Shown here one piece after another: positions 35,616-48,430 of a DNA stretch of 64,000 nt (positions are counted from its first letter, which is position 1; each line of letters begins with the position of its first letter). This DNA is from Selaginella tamariscina (lineage: Eukaryota; Streptophyta; Lycopodiopsida; Selaginellales; Selaginellaceae). A program made the position numbers and the translations under genes. The notes under the pieces were generated by a model. That model had not been told where the DNA came from. It searched no databases and saw nothing but the letters and a program-made list of their open reading frames with translations. The stretch spans positions 239,655 to 303,654 of the forward strand of contig PUQB01000162.1 in assembly GCA_003024785.1 (NCBI GenBank), in the 5' to 3' direction.

Positions 35616-37923
35616 TTTCTATGTATATATAAATCTATATAATATCTAACTATTTAGATATAACTTATACCCATTGTTGAGTTTGCAATGCTCTAGACTG
35701 TTACTGGTTTACAATGGAAGAGGAGTGGCCGAGGCACTGGACGAAGTAAACACTTAGGAAGGCTCGACTGTTAGTGTAATTAATTAATGAGACGGTTTAA
35801 TTTCTTAATGAGACGGGATTCACATTGAAATATGATGTAGACTTTTTCCTGAAATATTATTTTTCACACACACACACACAAGAAGTTTAAATATTATTTT
35901 AATGACAATGACTAAATTTTATATTTTATTTCCTGAATTATTACATTTCAATACTAAGATTTATGAAAGCTCTTAATTGAGTGGTTAGAATTGAATTGAA
36001 TTAACTTTAAATTTTATTTTTTAAATAATGATTGTAAAAGATTAAAATATATTTATATTTTATTTCAATTTTAAACTTTTATTAAATAGTAATATCTTAT
36101 ATTTATAGTATCGAAGATTATTTTAAAATAGTAATTAAAAATAACAATGTTTTATTTTTATACTTATATTATAAATATTCATTTAAAATTATATATACTG
36201 CTAATTATGAAATGAAATATATAAGAAATAAATTATATATCTATCTATCTATCTATCTATATATATCAATAATTATAATTACTTATATATATTAAACTTT
36301 AGTTTCGATTGTACATATATGTAAATATAAAAATATATATGTATATATGTATTCTTCATAAGTTTATAACTAGTTTATGAAACCCTAAACCCTAATTTTA
36401 ATTATTAAACATGTATGTATAAATAATATAGTTTTCTTTATATGTAGCTTTATTTTAATTACTTATACAAGGTGTGTATATGTATTGCACACGTGCATGC
36501 ATGAGCACTTTTACAGCGGGCTTGAGGACATTACTAATGTCTCCATATTGAATTTTATGTATTAAAGATTTAATCATTTAGACTTTTTCATCTTAAATCG
36601 TTTAAATTCAATAATGTTAATGCTGGGTTTTGAAGTGAATAGGTAAGTGTTAAATAACATTAATTATTTAAATATATTTAAGCTTATATATAATAATTAT
36701 ATGTCACTAGTTGTTATGAATATTATAATGTAAGAAAGTTAATTAGTAGAGAAGATCAGCCAATAATACTTTTACAATAATATAGAATGTGTATTGTTTA
36801 CATATATAATACATATATCATGTATATAAAACATTTGTTTCAAATAATTTATTAAATACGTATAATTCATTTAGAAAATCTTTTAAACAGTTTAGGAAAC
36901 ATGAAAAAAAGCCCTAAATAAATATAAAATAAATAATAAATAAATAAATTATTCACTTCTTTTTCATCCCATTCATCTTTTTTTCATGTAATACATTTTT
37001 TTTATCCTGATTTTTAAATGTTGCCATAAATAAGAATAAAAAAGTAAAAAGTTATAATTTTTTAAAAATTAAGTACCAAACATACATATATTTTAATTGT
37101 TTATTTTAAAATTCACAATTTTATTTATTATTTATTTTAAATTTTAAAATCCAACTTCTGCATTATTAATTAACAATATGGTATTCACTGAATATAACAA
37201 ATATAAATGTAATATAATTTATAAATAAATAACAAACATTTTCATGAATTTGATAAAATAATCACTAGGTCACCATATGTATGTAACACTTTACAACTAA
37301 AATATATTGAGCAATTCTAAAAATACAACAAAAATATATACACAAACACATTATTGATATGTAATAATAATAATAATACACATGATAAAGAGTATAAATA
37401 AAGAGAATGAGTAATTATATTCTCAAGTAAGTTATGCCCCTTATTATTCTTTAATATTAGAAATTAAGAGTTATTGATAAAATTTTGCACCTCATTATAA
37501 AAATAATATTAATATATAAATATTAAAGAAAATAACCAATCAATAACCATATCAAATAAAAACGTAAGCTAACAATTGAGTTAAATAATTTTATTATACT
37601 ATTTAGAAATTGTATATCATTAATCATATTAAATAAAAGTATTGATCAATAATAAAATCATGTAAAAATTCTTTCATGTAAATTATATTAAGATATACTA
37701 TATAAAGATGTATTATATATCATTTAAAATTTATATATGCTTATAATGTTTGTTAACCAACTTAATAAAATAAAACACAAAATATCGATATAATAACTTC
37801 GTTATAAAAAAAAACACAAAATATCGATGTACTAACTTCGTTATAAAAAATTATGAAACTATGTGTTGTATAGTTTATGTATTATATAATGTCAGTCGGT
37901 ACTAAAACTTGCACTCCATCCTC
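35614..37923. other. Long AT-rich stretch without a gene
   Basis: The region consists of A/T-rich sequence with (TATC)n at 36239-36260, (AAT)n-like tracts near 36930 and 37366 and a short tandem of acacaaaatatcgatg-type units at 37775-37850. No coding motif is seen on either strand. Confidence 0.5.
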
Positions 37924-38591
37924 CTAGAATGTATATAAGTACGCATATGCACATAATTCCACGTGTTGTAGAATATATACGTACTTGTTGTAGTTCTCCC
38001 ACAACCACGCCGCTTGAGCAACTTGCATACGTACGGAATTCAGGCTTGTGCAGCCTAGTGTCCGAGTTCCGTACACACCACCGGACAGCAGCACGGCGCC
38101 TTGGCAGCATGCCTCGTCAACCTCCTGTGTCAGGCTACTGTACCGGACAACGCCCCCCATGTGGTGTGCGCCTTCAGCCACTCGGACAGCCTCCTGTGTA
38201 GGTCAGTACTACGTAATTGGTTCAATAGAGCTGCCTGTTCATAAAATGTGTACGTGTGTGTGAGTGAGAGAATTTATATCAAAAGACACACTCACACACA
38301 GAAAATACATAAGTGTATGGTCCTCTCAAGTCTATACGTATACATACACACTAACCTTGTAGTTGAGCCGTTGAGATTCTTCGTTGTCCAGTTTCGAGCC
38401 GTTGGATGAGCGCCTAACCTCGGCTATCCATTTAACAAAGCCGGCTATGGTTCCAGGGAAAGAAGCAAGAACAGCCGAGAACACATCTTCAATATTTGTA
38501 ATATCTGCCTCTTCAATAACTTTGATAATATCCTCACTAAGGTACTTAGATACATCCCTCCAGTTGTCAACTTTGCACGACTGTAAAATGC

Positions 38592-38668
<77 letters not shown>

Positions 38669-40429
38669 CACACACACGTATATAATATATGTAGATGTAG
38701 CACGTAATCTTATGTGCGGTTATATATATGATGGATTCAAAACAGAATACTATTACGTACTGAAGTAAACAATAGTGAAGATGGTTGGTACCGCTTAGTT
38801 ACTATCATGAACCTGTAGACAATAAACAAATACCGTTAGTGTGTGTGCGTGTGCGTGTGCGTGTGTTGTGTAGAGAGGGAGTACCCTCTGGATTTCCCGG
38901 TTGAAACATCGATAGTGTTGATAGCATCCCAAAGCACGTCCAGCGGTACCTACAACAAGAATATTTAATACACACTCGCACACAAGCACGCACAGACACA
39001 CACACACACACACACACCTCTGCATACACACATATGCATACATATACATACCCAATGTGGTGGATACTTAAACCGAGCAACATCCAGGATCAAAGCCATG
39101 TCTCTTTGTTCATGGTACCCCCGAGTGGTGAGAAATGTCCAGTACCCGTCTAAACCACATAACATAACTTATATCTGTGTATGTGTGTGCGTGCGTGTGT
39201 GTGGGTACTTGCTTAAGGAGTTGTCTGTTGTATGAAGCTATCATGTGATGGTCTTCTGAAGCACAACACTCTTTCACAAGCTGACGGAATTTTCAATGTT
39301 GCTTTTGTCTGCTCGCAATGCTTCCACACGGGCACCCGAACATTCTCCAAGGCACGCCACCTACAGGCAATGTACATGTTATATATGTGTATGCATGCTT
39401 TGTGTATATTATGCGTGTATATACACGTGCATATGTATATAGGCATGTAGATACGTATGTATACAGACCTTTGCAAAAGATATGCCTTGGGCTTTCACTT
39501 TTTCTAGCGGCTCACAGCAATCCAGCATAGTTTCGTCAAACCAGCGCCATGGCCCTGTATACAGGTAGGTGTGTGTGTGTGTGTGAGAGAGAGAGAAGAG
39601 AGCTGTCTGTATGTATATATTACCTTTCCATGGTCTTCCGGGATCAACTGAAAGGGCATTAAGCACCACAGACAAGGAAGCTAATCCACAGTAAGCAGGC
39701 TCAGCTTGTGTTTGAAAGTTTGCTATTAGCTTGAAAACCCCTCCATTGTTCCAGCTTCCAATGCTTCCTTAAATATCTCCTATTTATATACCGCATAAGT
39801 ATACTGCGTGCATTATGTATGTCTATGTGTATACGTGTGTGTGTAAGCCTATATGAGTGTGCATTTAAGTATCTAAGGGTGACTGTATATTTATCTATAC
39901 GTAGAAGTTGCTTTATGTGTGTATATTGTGCTTTATGGGTCTATATTGAGTATGTAAAGTTTCAATGTGTAGTGTGTGTGTGTACCTATGGGTATATGTG
40001 TGTCGTAGGTGTGTACATATAGTGTATGAATGAATGTATAGTGTTGTTTGTGTATACATTTTGTATCTCTGTGTATATATGGTGTCTATAATTTGAAATG
40101 TAGAACATGTGTACATGTATGTCTATGTGCATTAATGATAGAGCTTGATCTGTCTGATGTACCATGTATACATGCATGTCTCCAAGATTATAAATGTAGA
40201 TCATAGGGTATGTGTATATCCATGTATGTGTGTCTATCTATTATCTATATATGTGTGAATGTGTATACATCTGCATATAGCTTGAGATTATATGGAAATT
40301 ATGAAGGTAAGAGATGTTAATCAGGTGCTAATCCGTGATTGATTAGTGATTACGAACCTTGCCCTCGCGACATGTGAAATCAACTGAAGGAGCAGGAAGT
40401 AGGCGCCTGTATAACCCAGCGACAGCCAT
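37924..40429 (-). CDS. PCS: Phytochelatin synthase, nine exons, with indels
   Basis: The enzyme (glutathione gamma-glutamylcysteinyltransferase) makes metal-binding phytochelatins from glutathione in the cytosol. Exons: 40429-40358 ([15 protein letters not shown]), 39779-39624 ([20 protein letters not shown]), 39554-39469 ([20 protein letters not shown]), 39360-39209, 39149-39052, 38949-38885 ([20 protein letters not shown]), 38812-38761, 38580-38356 and 38193-37924. The papain-like triad is visible: Cys in YCGLASLS, His in GGYH and Asp in [14 protein letters not shown]. The last two exons form the Cys-bearing variable C domain. Three frame breaks (near 39748, 39275, 39117) are one base missing from TTTT, AAAA and GGGGG runs, so the gene may be intact in life. 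About 390 residues, shorter than the usual 450-500; the C terminus is the least certain part. Confidence 0.88.
38611..38664. repeat. (TA)n(GA)n microsatellite in PCS intron
   Basis: A TA run at about 38592-38610 leads into a long uninterrupted GA run that lies in the intron between PCS exons 7 and 8. Confidence 0.9.
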
Positions 40430-40432
40430 ATG

Positions 40433-40442
40433 AAAACCCTAA
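40433..40442 (-). promoter_or_regulatory. Telo-box-like motif before PCS start
   Basis: On the minus strand TTAGGGTTTT lies three bases upstream of the PCS ATG. Another copy (AAAACCCTAATT on the minus strand) lies at about 40861-40872. Telo-boxes in plant leaders are known; a role here is inferred from position only. Confidence 0.35.
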
Positions 40443-40589
40443 GTCAAACATCAAATATACATAATATGCACAAAGTTGTGTGATAATATATATATGAAAA
40501 AGTAAAACATAATGTGTGTAGATACTACATAACAGTATATACCATGTAGCACATATCATATTAACTATATATTCATTGCTTTCAAAAGA

Positions 40590-40593
<4 letters not shown>

Positions 40594-40657
<64 letters not shown>
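40594..40657. repeat. (AT)n microsatellite
   Basis: About 32 AT dinucleotides follow without interruption. It lies upstream of the PCS gene. Confidence 0.95.
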
Positions 40658-40659
<2 letters not shown>

Positions 40660-40660
<1 letters not shown>

Positions 40661-41514
40661 ATTTATGAGCTTATCTACACACATAAATACAATACACAAT
40701 CATTATATTTATTATTACATACTTTAGCACGGTGAGAGACACGGTATACCGCCGCAGGCTGCGAGAAACCAGCCGGGAAAGTACACTTATAAGTAGCTTG
40801 ACGAGGAAGCTCCATGGCAACACGTGGATAAGCCCATGTTGTCGTGTGCATGTCCTAATAATTAGGGTTTTATCGTTATTTAAAGGTGTTTGGAAGGATG
40901 TAATATATCTATATATATATTAATTAAATAATTTAAGTGGTAATAATATATTAATAAAATTAAAAATATCTTATTTATTTTATTAAACTTTGTTATTATT
41001 TAGTAATAATAAAATTAAAATATCATTTGTCATGGTAATGGTAAAAACTAAAATATCCTTAAAGTGTGTTTATTAAATATATACCCTATAGCTTAACCTT
41101 TAATATTCCCTAATTTGGATGGATTAAATTTAGATTTTATTTAAAAAATAAATAATAATGGAAAAAAAATAAAAATTTAAGCATATTTTAAGACTTAAAT
41201 TTACATATGCTATATATGGTTCAGGTTTTAGGGTTTATGGATGAGTTCTTTAAAGATCCATCGCTATGGTGTGACAATGGGACAGGAATTGTGAGTTCAT
41301 GTTATGGGTGTGCCTGTGTGTGTGTGCGTGTGTGTGATTGTATTTCTAAATGTTTATACGTGTTTACAGAAGAAAACAGCATTCACAGACAAGTGAAACG
41401 CTATGGCTCAAGGAGAAGCTTGCGGTCTCACAGAGCAAATAGAGGATCCTATAAACCAACAATACAGGAAGGACGGGAACAGGTCACTCACAAGTATGTA
41501 ACAATGTAGTAAAA
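40660..41514. other. Spacer between PCS and the plus-strand PPR gene
   Basis: The part near 40725-40875 is less AT-rich and may be the distal promoter or leader of PCS. The part at 41365-41510 is GC-richer and may be 5' sequence of the PPR gene, but no clear repeat is read there. Confidence 0.35.
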
Positions 41515-42771
41515 CCAGGGACCTGGAAGGCACTACACTTCGATGCAGTTGCTGCAAATCTACACACGGACAAGTAAACATGTATATGAAATGTGGGAGT
41601 ACATACCTCGCTAGGGAAGTCTTCGACAATGCAGTGGATAAGAACGTGGTTATGTGGAACTCGCTACTTCTGGGATACGTGGAGAATGGGGAGCTATGAA
41701 GCTATGGATTTGTTCAGCAAGATGGACTGTGAAGCGACTCATGTAACATATATTGCCGCATTGAAGGCGTCTACAGGCTTGGCTTCAGAAGGAAAGCAGG
41801 TTTCTCTCGACAAGGGAATCGCCATTCACGAGAGAGTCCGAGAATGTGGACTTGATTGTAGCAAACAGCTTGGTGGAAATGTACAGTAAATGCGGTAGTA
41901 TGCACCACGCTCGGGGCGTGTTCGATAAGATGATACATAAAGACGTGGTTATTTGGACGTATCTCATTGTGGAATACATGGCGAATGGGGAGAGTTCCGT
42001 AGCGATAGACTTGTTCACACAGATGGACTGTGAACCGAACGATTTCACGTACGTGGCTACATTAAAGCATGTGGAAATCTAGGTGCATTACTGTCTGGTC
42101 AGTATATTCATGCGGAGATTTGTAAGGTGGGATTAGAAGAAGATCAAGTAGTTGGTAGCACGTTGGTGAACTTCTATGCAAAGTGTGGAAGCATGGGTAT
42201 TTCGGGAGAGTTCTTTCACAGTATATCTTGTCCAGGTATAGTGTCCTGGACTGCTCTGTTATCGGGTTACACTTCTCTGGGGGACTCTTACCGAGTGTTT
42301 AGTTTAGTGGAGAAGATTGATGAAGCTGGCATACAGATGGATGGTATCATGTTGAAATGCATTCTCTCGGCTTGCAGTCATGCCGGTTTAGTCGATCAAG
42401 GTAAGAGATACTTTGAATACATTGTTAAGTTTGGAATCACTCCTTGTGTGGAACTGTATTGTTGACATGTTGGGACGAGCTAATAGACTAAACGAGGCAC
42501 TGTCGATTGTCAACAGCATGCCTCTGAAAGCCAACAGAGTGACATGGACGACTCTGTTGGCAGCGTGCAGGAAATGGAGGAATTTCCAAGTGGGAAAACC
42601 TGCGTTCGATGCATTGGTGGCTGCGGATAGTAAAGATGCAGCTGCTTATGTACTCATGCGTGATCTGTATGGGAGCTTGAGTATGTCCGACGACCGAGAC
42701 AGGAGGGAGTGCAGGACCGAGACGCGCTTGGTGGTGTAAACGACGGAGGTTTTCAGTTTTCCCCACTCAAA
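41515..42771 (+). pseudogene. PLS-class PPR protein gene, frame-broken
   Basis: Repeats in order: MYMKCGSTYLAREVFDNAVD, KNVVMWNSLLLGYVENG, EMYSKCGSMHHARGVFDKMI, HKDVVIWTYLIVEYMANGES, CEPNDFTYVATLKA, NFYAKCGSMGISGEFFHSIS, CPGIVSWTALLSGYTSLGDS, IMLKCILSACSHAGLVDQGK and VDMLGRANRLNEALSIVNSM, followed by the E-type block VTWTTLLAACRKWRNFQVGK and NDGGFQFSPLK before a GTACAC donor. PLS-class PPR proteins usually act in organellar RNA editing or processing. No DYW domain follows in the next kilobase. Frame shifts occur near 41690, 41870, 42082, 42455 and 42700. The N-terminal targeting exon was not found. It may be a real gene with sequencing indels. Confidence 0.8.
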
Positions 42772-43166
42772 GGTACACACACACATACACATGTCCACAT
42801 AAGTGACGGAAAGAAATACTCAGGAAAAGCACGCACGCATGCACGCACGTCCGCGTGTTGCACGCACTCACATATTCGCGTGTATAAACGGGGTTTATGC
42901 CTTATATCATCTTCAGAAATCATGGGGAAGTGATTCATCTGTCTTGTGTTGATGCTAGGAGGACGAGTTTGTATGTTTCCCTTGCGCCAGTAAGGTGTGT
43001 ATGTATGTGAGTGTGTGTGATTACATATTCTTCCTTTTCCCTTAAACCGATTTTATTATATACATGAGTATACACTTGCAAGAAAGAACAGAGCGATGCC
43101 AAGGTAGAAATATAAGTTCAGGGTCTCTCCCTCTCCCTTCTCCCTCTCCCTCTCCCTCTCCTCTCC

Positions 43167-43231
<65 letters not shown>

Positions 43232-43504
43232 AACTGTGTATATATGTGCGCCTTAATTAAACTCTATTTAATATTCTTAAAATGGCTTTATATGTACTAC
43301 AGGCAATGGGACTCACGACCGATCATACCGAAGTAATTATAATGGATAAGCCATGTGTGTGTGCGTGCGCATGCGTTTATAATGTGATATAAATGATTTT
43401 TCTCGTCACAGAACCCCTCAAAGCATCCAGAGACTTGTTGCGCTGATGAAACTCACTGCTGGCTTTGCAAAAAGGTGCGTGCGTGCGTGTCTGTCTGTCT
43501 GTCT

Positions 43505-43550
<46 letters not shown>

Positions 43551-43669
43551 ATATATATATATATATAATTATTAACACATCATATTGACTCCAATGGTTC
43601 AAGTCGTTGTTATTTGCTGTAAACTTATATCAATTGTATATAAATTTTTAGTCTTCTAAAACAAAACTA
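42772..43669. other. Microsatellite-rich region after PPR gene
   Basis: Tracts include (CA)n at 42774, (TCCC)n-like and (CT)n at 43120-43208 and (CT)n(TA)n at 43508-43566. Two short non-repetitive pieces, 43300-43345 and 43411-43475 (reading NPSKHPETCCADETHCWLCK), have exon-like borders but no recognised homology; they could be terminal exons of the PPR gene. Confidence 0.35.
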
Positions 43670-44570
43670 GATCTCTCGTAAGGACTCTAGTACTTGCTCC
43701 AGAGCGAGGCCCCAGTGTGTACCTCCCTAATATAAACACTGTGTGTGTGTGCGCGCGAGTGCATATAAAACTTATATATAGCAACATAAAGATCAAAACA
43801 ATATGTTGGCATCTAATTCTGCGGCGCATGGCATATAGATAGAAGTGTAGTTTGTTTAGCATATAAGACCAATAGTGCACAAGAATACTCTCTCTCTCTC
43901 TCTCAGACAGACACACACACACACACACAAATGCACGCATGCACGCACGCACTTGTCCACATATATTTATCAGGATTCTGTTATAAGACCATAACTTGTG
44001 TGTATGTACGGTTTGCATGTACACATTATATTATAAATACCTGACAAAATACGATGAACCGTTCTCTCAAGGGTCCGTCACAAGAGAGTTCACTTGTGCT
44101 GCCATCTATGAAAGTCCCATCTATAAAATAAAGTTTAAATTTACGTAGTAATGTTATATTCTTAAATAAAATATTATATAGCTATATTAATTATATAATA
44201 TATAACTTAAATACATCTATATACCTCGGACTCATATCCATAAGTTGCACCAGCAACTGGTTTAATATAAGCTCCAACTGGACAACACTTTTGCACGGCT
44301 GCGCAAAAAGCTAATAGTCGCTTGCAGCTTCCAAGTTCCACAGCCTACTAATGACAAAACAATATAAAGATCAAAACATACCTGTATAGTATCATAACGT
44401 TATGAGCGTGGTAATGGATTACTTTGTATCCCTGCCCCGCTAAAACATCCGCCACAAGCAGCGTTCCCTGCATATACGTTCTTAATGTATATGTATGTAT
44501 ATAGTGTATACACGTACACATACATGGTGTAAATAGAGAAACCAACCTTTATGGCTTCCCCACCCTCTTT
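43670..44570 (-). CDS. Unassigned exon cluster, minus strand
   Basis: Exon-like pieces: about 44566-44548 (EGGEAIK then GT), 44467-44382 (TLLVADVLAGQGYKVIHYHA, with clean GT-AG borders), about 44345-44225, about 44125-44046 (FIDGSTSELSCDGPLRERF), and 43735-43670 (GGTHWGLALEQVLESLREI then stop). In the third piece two frames look coding-like: one reads CKRLLAFCAAVQKCCPVGAY, the other LFAQPCKSVVQLELILNQLL with a stop just before it, so the frame is uncertain. Phases between pieces do not all match. I do not recognise the family. It could be the 3' half of a gene whose 5' half is lost in the AT-rich stretch upstream. Confidence 0.28.
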
Positions 44571-46095
44571 TTAGGTTAAAAAGATACAAAACACTTATAA
44601 TTAAATTAAATTTTAAAGCATCTTTTCATTTTGTACATGGAGGTTCATTAAATATATATATTTAAAATTTTCACCATTGAGAAAATGAATACATATTTAT
44701 GTTTTTAGTAAAAATAATGGTTCTTGATACAATATGCAGAGTCAAGTCCAGCATATAAATTTTTTTTTATATTATTTTATTTTCAGGCACTGTATTAAGT
44801 TAAGGAGGAAATGAGATCACCAATAACATTAAAGATAATAACATTTTAATCAATACTTAAACATATATTTGTTATCAAAGTAGTCTTTTTTTTGTTTCAT
44901 TATATAACATAGTTTTACAATTTTTAACTTTGCTAACAATATCCATACTTAAGGCTTAATATTATTAATGACTTTAAATTATTAACTTTTTATTATTAAG
45001 TTAGAGATTTAATTTATAATAAAGGTTTCACTGTACTTGTGTCATAAAATTACTAAAGCACCAGGTGTGTTCTCAACTATTTAAACTAAAATATTATACA
45101 TCTTAGTAAAAAACAAATTATTTTGGAAGGTAGCACAATCACTCAATAAAATAATTTATTTTTAAATAACTTATATTTACCACATAATTATGCAAGTTAA
45201 TTTCACCATTAGGGCATGGGCATAAACTACCTAGATAATTTGGGATATATAATACTAGATGGTCAGTTTGATAATTTTCTTAATATAAATCAAAATATAT
45301 ACATTTATTAATTAACAGAAAACATAGATATTTTATGTAGACACTAAATATATTTAATTAATATAACACATAATTACTGTACTAATACTATTTATTAAAG
45401 TTTAGAAACTGATACTCTTTTAAAGTGATAAAATCAAGAGAACATTATATTTACACCCCTAAAATTTATCTTATTTGCATATATTTAATAATTACATTTT
45501 TACCTTTAAAATTTTATATTTACATAATTACTCTTATCAAACTTCAATACTCTTTAAAAATGACTTTTGATCGAGATTTCTTATTTTCTAAATCAAAACC
45601 AGAAACTCTTATACACAATAACTATAATTTAACAAGAAAAACTTAAACTAACTTAAAAATATTCAAAACACATTTTAACTTTAATGTTAATATTAATATT
45701 TTAAATTTTAGTCATTAGAAATTATAACATAAAATATTTTTAACAATGTTTAATATAAAATTTTATTTAACCAAACCCAAATGCTAATGACTTTATTTAA
45801 AAACTAATGAAATATTTTGTTATTATTTTTTATAAAATAAATCAAACTACAATAGATATGTAATTTTGTTATAACAAATTGGAATGAAATAGAATGATAT
45901 TTATAACAAATTGGATTGAAATAAATTAAATAAGCAAATGTTAGTAAATGCCATAACTTTTAAAATAATTTTATTATGCAAAATAAGAGACATTTTGGGA
46001 TCAAAATTTAATTAGTTTTACATGTGAACAACTTATTGTTAATAAATATATATACTTCTTTACATTCTGTGTGCGCGTGTTAATGGGGTGACTTT
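44571..46095. other. AT-rich stretch without a gene
   Basis: The stretch is A/T-rich sequence with no motifs. The phrase gtcagtttgataattttctt at about 45259 resembles one arm of the MITE at 23760. Confidence 0.45.
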
Positions 46096-46446
46096 ACCTA
46101 AAGAACATGCATATTGGACAGCAGAGTGTATATGGAAGCGTCTCGTGAGTCAAGCTTCAACATCTGGTCAGCAGCCCTACATAAAATAAAATTAACCACA
46201 AGTACGTATACACATATATACATGTATATATACACATACGAATTACCAATGTGCATATTCTGTATTCTCCTGTAGCTTAGAAGCTCCAAGCAAAGCCATC
46301 CAGCTCGTATAGTTTATGCAGTAAGGCATATTCTGAATTACTTCTTCAACTTTACCTAGTTGCCCTGCTCTTCCCAGCAAATCAACTAAACACCTGTAAT
46401 ATGTGCGTGTGCGTGTGTTTTGTTTGTTAAATGTATCTATATAAAC

Positions 46447-46521
<75 letters not shown>

Positions 46522-47252
46522 CGGACCTGCAGTTGGAGACAAACCATAATCAATAGAAATCCGCACAAAGTATTGATGACCGTCGTTAAACAAACCGAAG
46601 TGGCTGCACGCATTCAGCAGACTAACGAAAGTGGTGTCATCGTAACGGATTCCTTCCAAACAGATTCTATAGAATGTCCCAGTACCTCATTTATATTCCC
46701 AGATCTTGCATATGCCACCAGCATAGCATTCCACACAAGAATGTCTTTACTACTGCAACAAAAAGTATGTTGCATACACACACACACACACGTTAGTGGA
46801 GCTTATGTGTGTGTATATACTCTGTGTGTGTGGGAGTGTGTGTTTCCTAGATATCAAACGCAAAAGCACATATATACATATATCTATGTGTGTGTAATGT
46901 GTGTCAATGTACATTATTACGTTGATAAAGCCTCGGAAATCTCTCTTGCCATCGCAAAATGCGAAAACTTCCCGTAGAAATTAATGAGTGCCGTCCCAAT
47001 AGTCTCATCCATTATATTCATGTTTTTGCATCGACGGTGGAGATTTTCACCTAAAAATGTACACGCATGTGCGTGTGTTTGTGGTTTGTTTGTTGGAGTG
47101 TCTATGTGTGGGTGTGTAAATACCTTCATCAACTGTTTCAAGCTGGGTACATGCGTCTAAAGTACTTGTGAACGTGTTTAAATCTGCCTTGACACCTTCC
47201 AAGTCCATTTCGTGAAAGAGCTAATTATGATTCATATTAGTACATTGGCATC

Positions 47253-47313
<61 letters not shown>

Positions 47314-47620
47314 ACACACACAACACACACACACACACAAACACAAACCTTGGCCGCTTCGGGCATATGCAGAAATCATTGAGTTCCATGTAGAAACAAT
47401 ACGAACATTCATTGAATCAAATAACCTCCTTGCTTCACAAACTTGATTGCATTTCCCATACATGTTCACAAGGCAGTTTGCCACTACAACGCTGGAATCG
47501 AACCCAGAAGTCTCAATTACCTGTTAAAATAGTGATAATAGTGGATAATAATAAGCATGCGTCTGCAACTTTGTGTCCTTTTGCAGTTCTTAACGTGTAT
47601 ATATATGTATGCAATCTTAG

Positions 47621-47673
<53 letters not shown>

Positions 47674-48430
47674 CTCTAGCTCTAAGAGAGAGAGGACAGA
47701 CAGACATATACTACCAGTGCATCCATTACGGTGGCTCTATTTAACTGCATATACTGCACAAGAAGGTTGAAGCCTTAGTTTACTACACATTTATGTATGT
47801 TTGTTACGCGCGCGCGCGGACATGCACACACCTGTCGGTGAATGATTTTGCCTCGTTCAATGTCAAAGGACATCGAACACGCACTTAAAAACTCACTCTC
47901 GGTGGGTTCAACACCCTCCTGAAGCATCTCATGGAATAAAATTATTGCTCGGGAAAAATCCCGTTCCTGGTATTCGCAGTAAGTATAGTGTTCCATGAGA
48001 CAGAATCCCGTTCCCGCATACTTTTAAACAATTCCCGAGCAGTTCCAATATCTCCACACCTGACATAGATACTCATCAAAGAGTTCTCTACAACCAAGTT
48101 GGAATATCCTCCACCGTCGATCACATCTTTGTGTATTCTTCTTCCCTGTTCTAGAGAGCAGACTCCGATCACGATGCTCAGAATATATGAATCTGGCCGG
48201 ACACCTGAACTATACGTATCAGTGTGTATACAGTATACTTATACATTTGAATACCTTCAAGGAGCATTTCAAAGAAGAGATGAACACAATGCTTATCACG
48301 TCCATTAAGCACATAAGCACGAAGCATAAGAGTCCATGAGAAGTTGTTCTTATCAGCAATTGCATCAAAAACCTTGTATATCCGCAAATGCCATACATAT
48401 CCAGAGTTAGATTCGCGAGGAACCTATCCT
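46096..48430 (-). CDS. Intron-rich PPR protein gene
   Basis: On the minus strand PPR repeats are spread over at least eight exons separated by microsatellite-bearing introns. In order: KVFDAIADKNNFSWTLMLRA (48370-48270), GRRIHKDVIDGGGYSNLVVE with SLMSIYVRCGDIGTARELF (48170-47945), AIILFHEMLQEGVEPTESEF (47945-47830), CLVNMYGKCNQVCEARRLFD and TWNSMISAYARSG (47500-47350), FTSTLDACTQLETVDEG (47200-47105), ALINFYGKFSHFAMAREISE (47055-46925), then CSHFGLFNDGRQYF (about 46600), VDLLGRAGQLGKVEEVIQNM (46390-46320) and the E-type end DASIYTLLSNMHVL (46150-46098). Some frame breaks occur, for example near 47945 and 46680. No start exon or DYW domain was found. Such intron-rich PPR genes are known from early-diverging land plants. 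Confidence 0.75.
46449..46517. repeat. (CT)n(AT)n microsatellite in PPR intron
   Basis: A CT run leads directly into an AT run. Further CT runs in other introns of the same gene lie at 47258-47310 and 47622-47668. Confidence 0.9.

Noticed and set aside
38332-38703. Single-exon 123-codon ORF on the minus strand
   Set aside because: Its coding half is PCS exon 8; the remainder is translated microsatellite.
43411-43475. DYW-like Cys/His exon for the PPR gene
   Set aside because: The Cys/His spacing does not fit the DYW zinc-binding and HxE signatures, so no such domain is claimed.
47254-47310. CRISPR-like or satellite array
   Set aside because: Plain (CT)n; no spacer-repeat structure occurs anywhere in the window.
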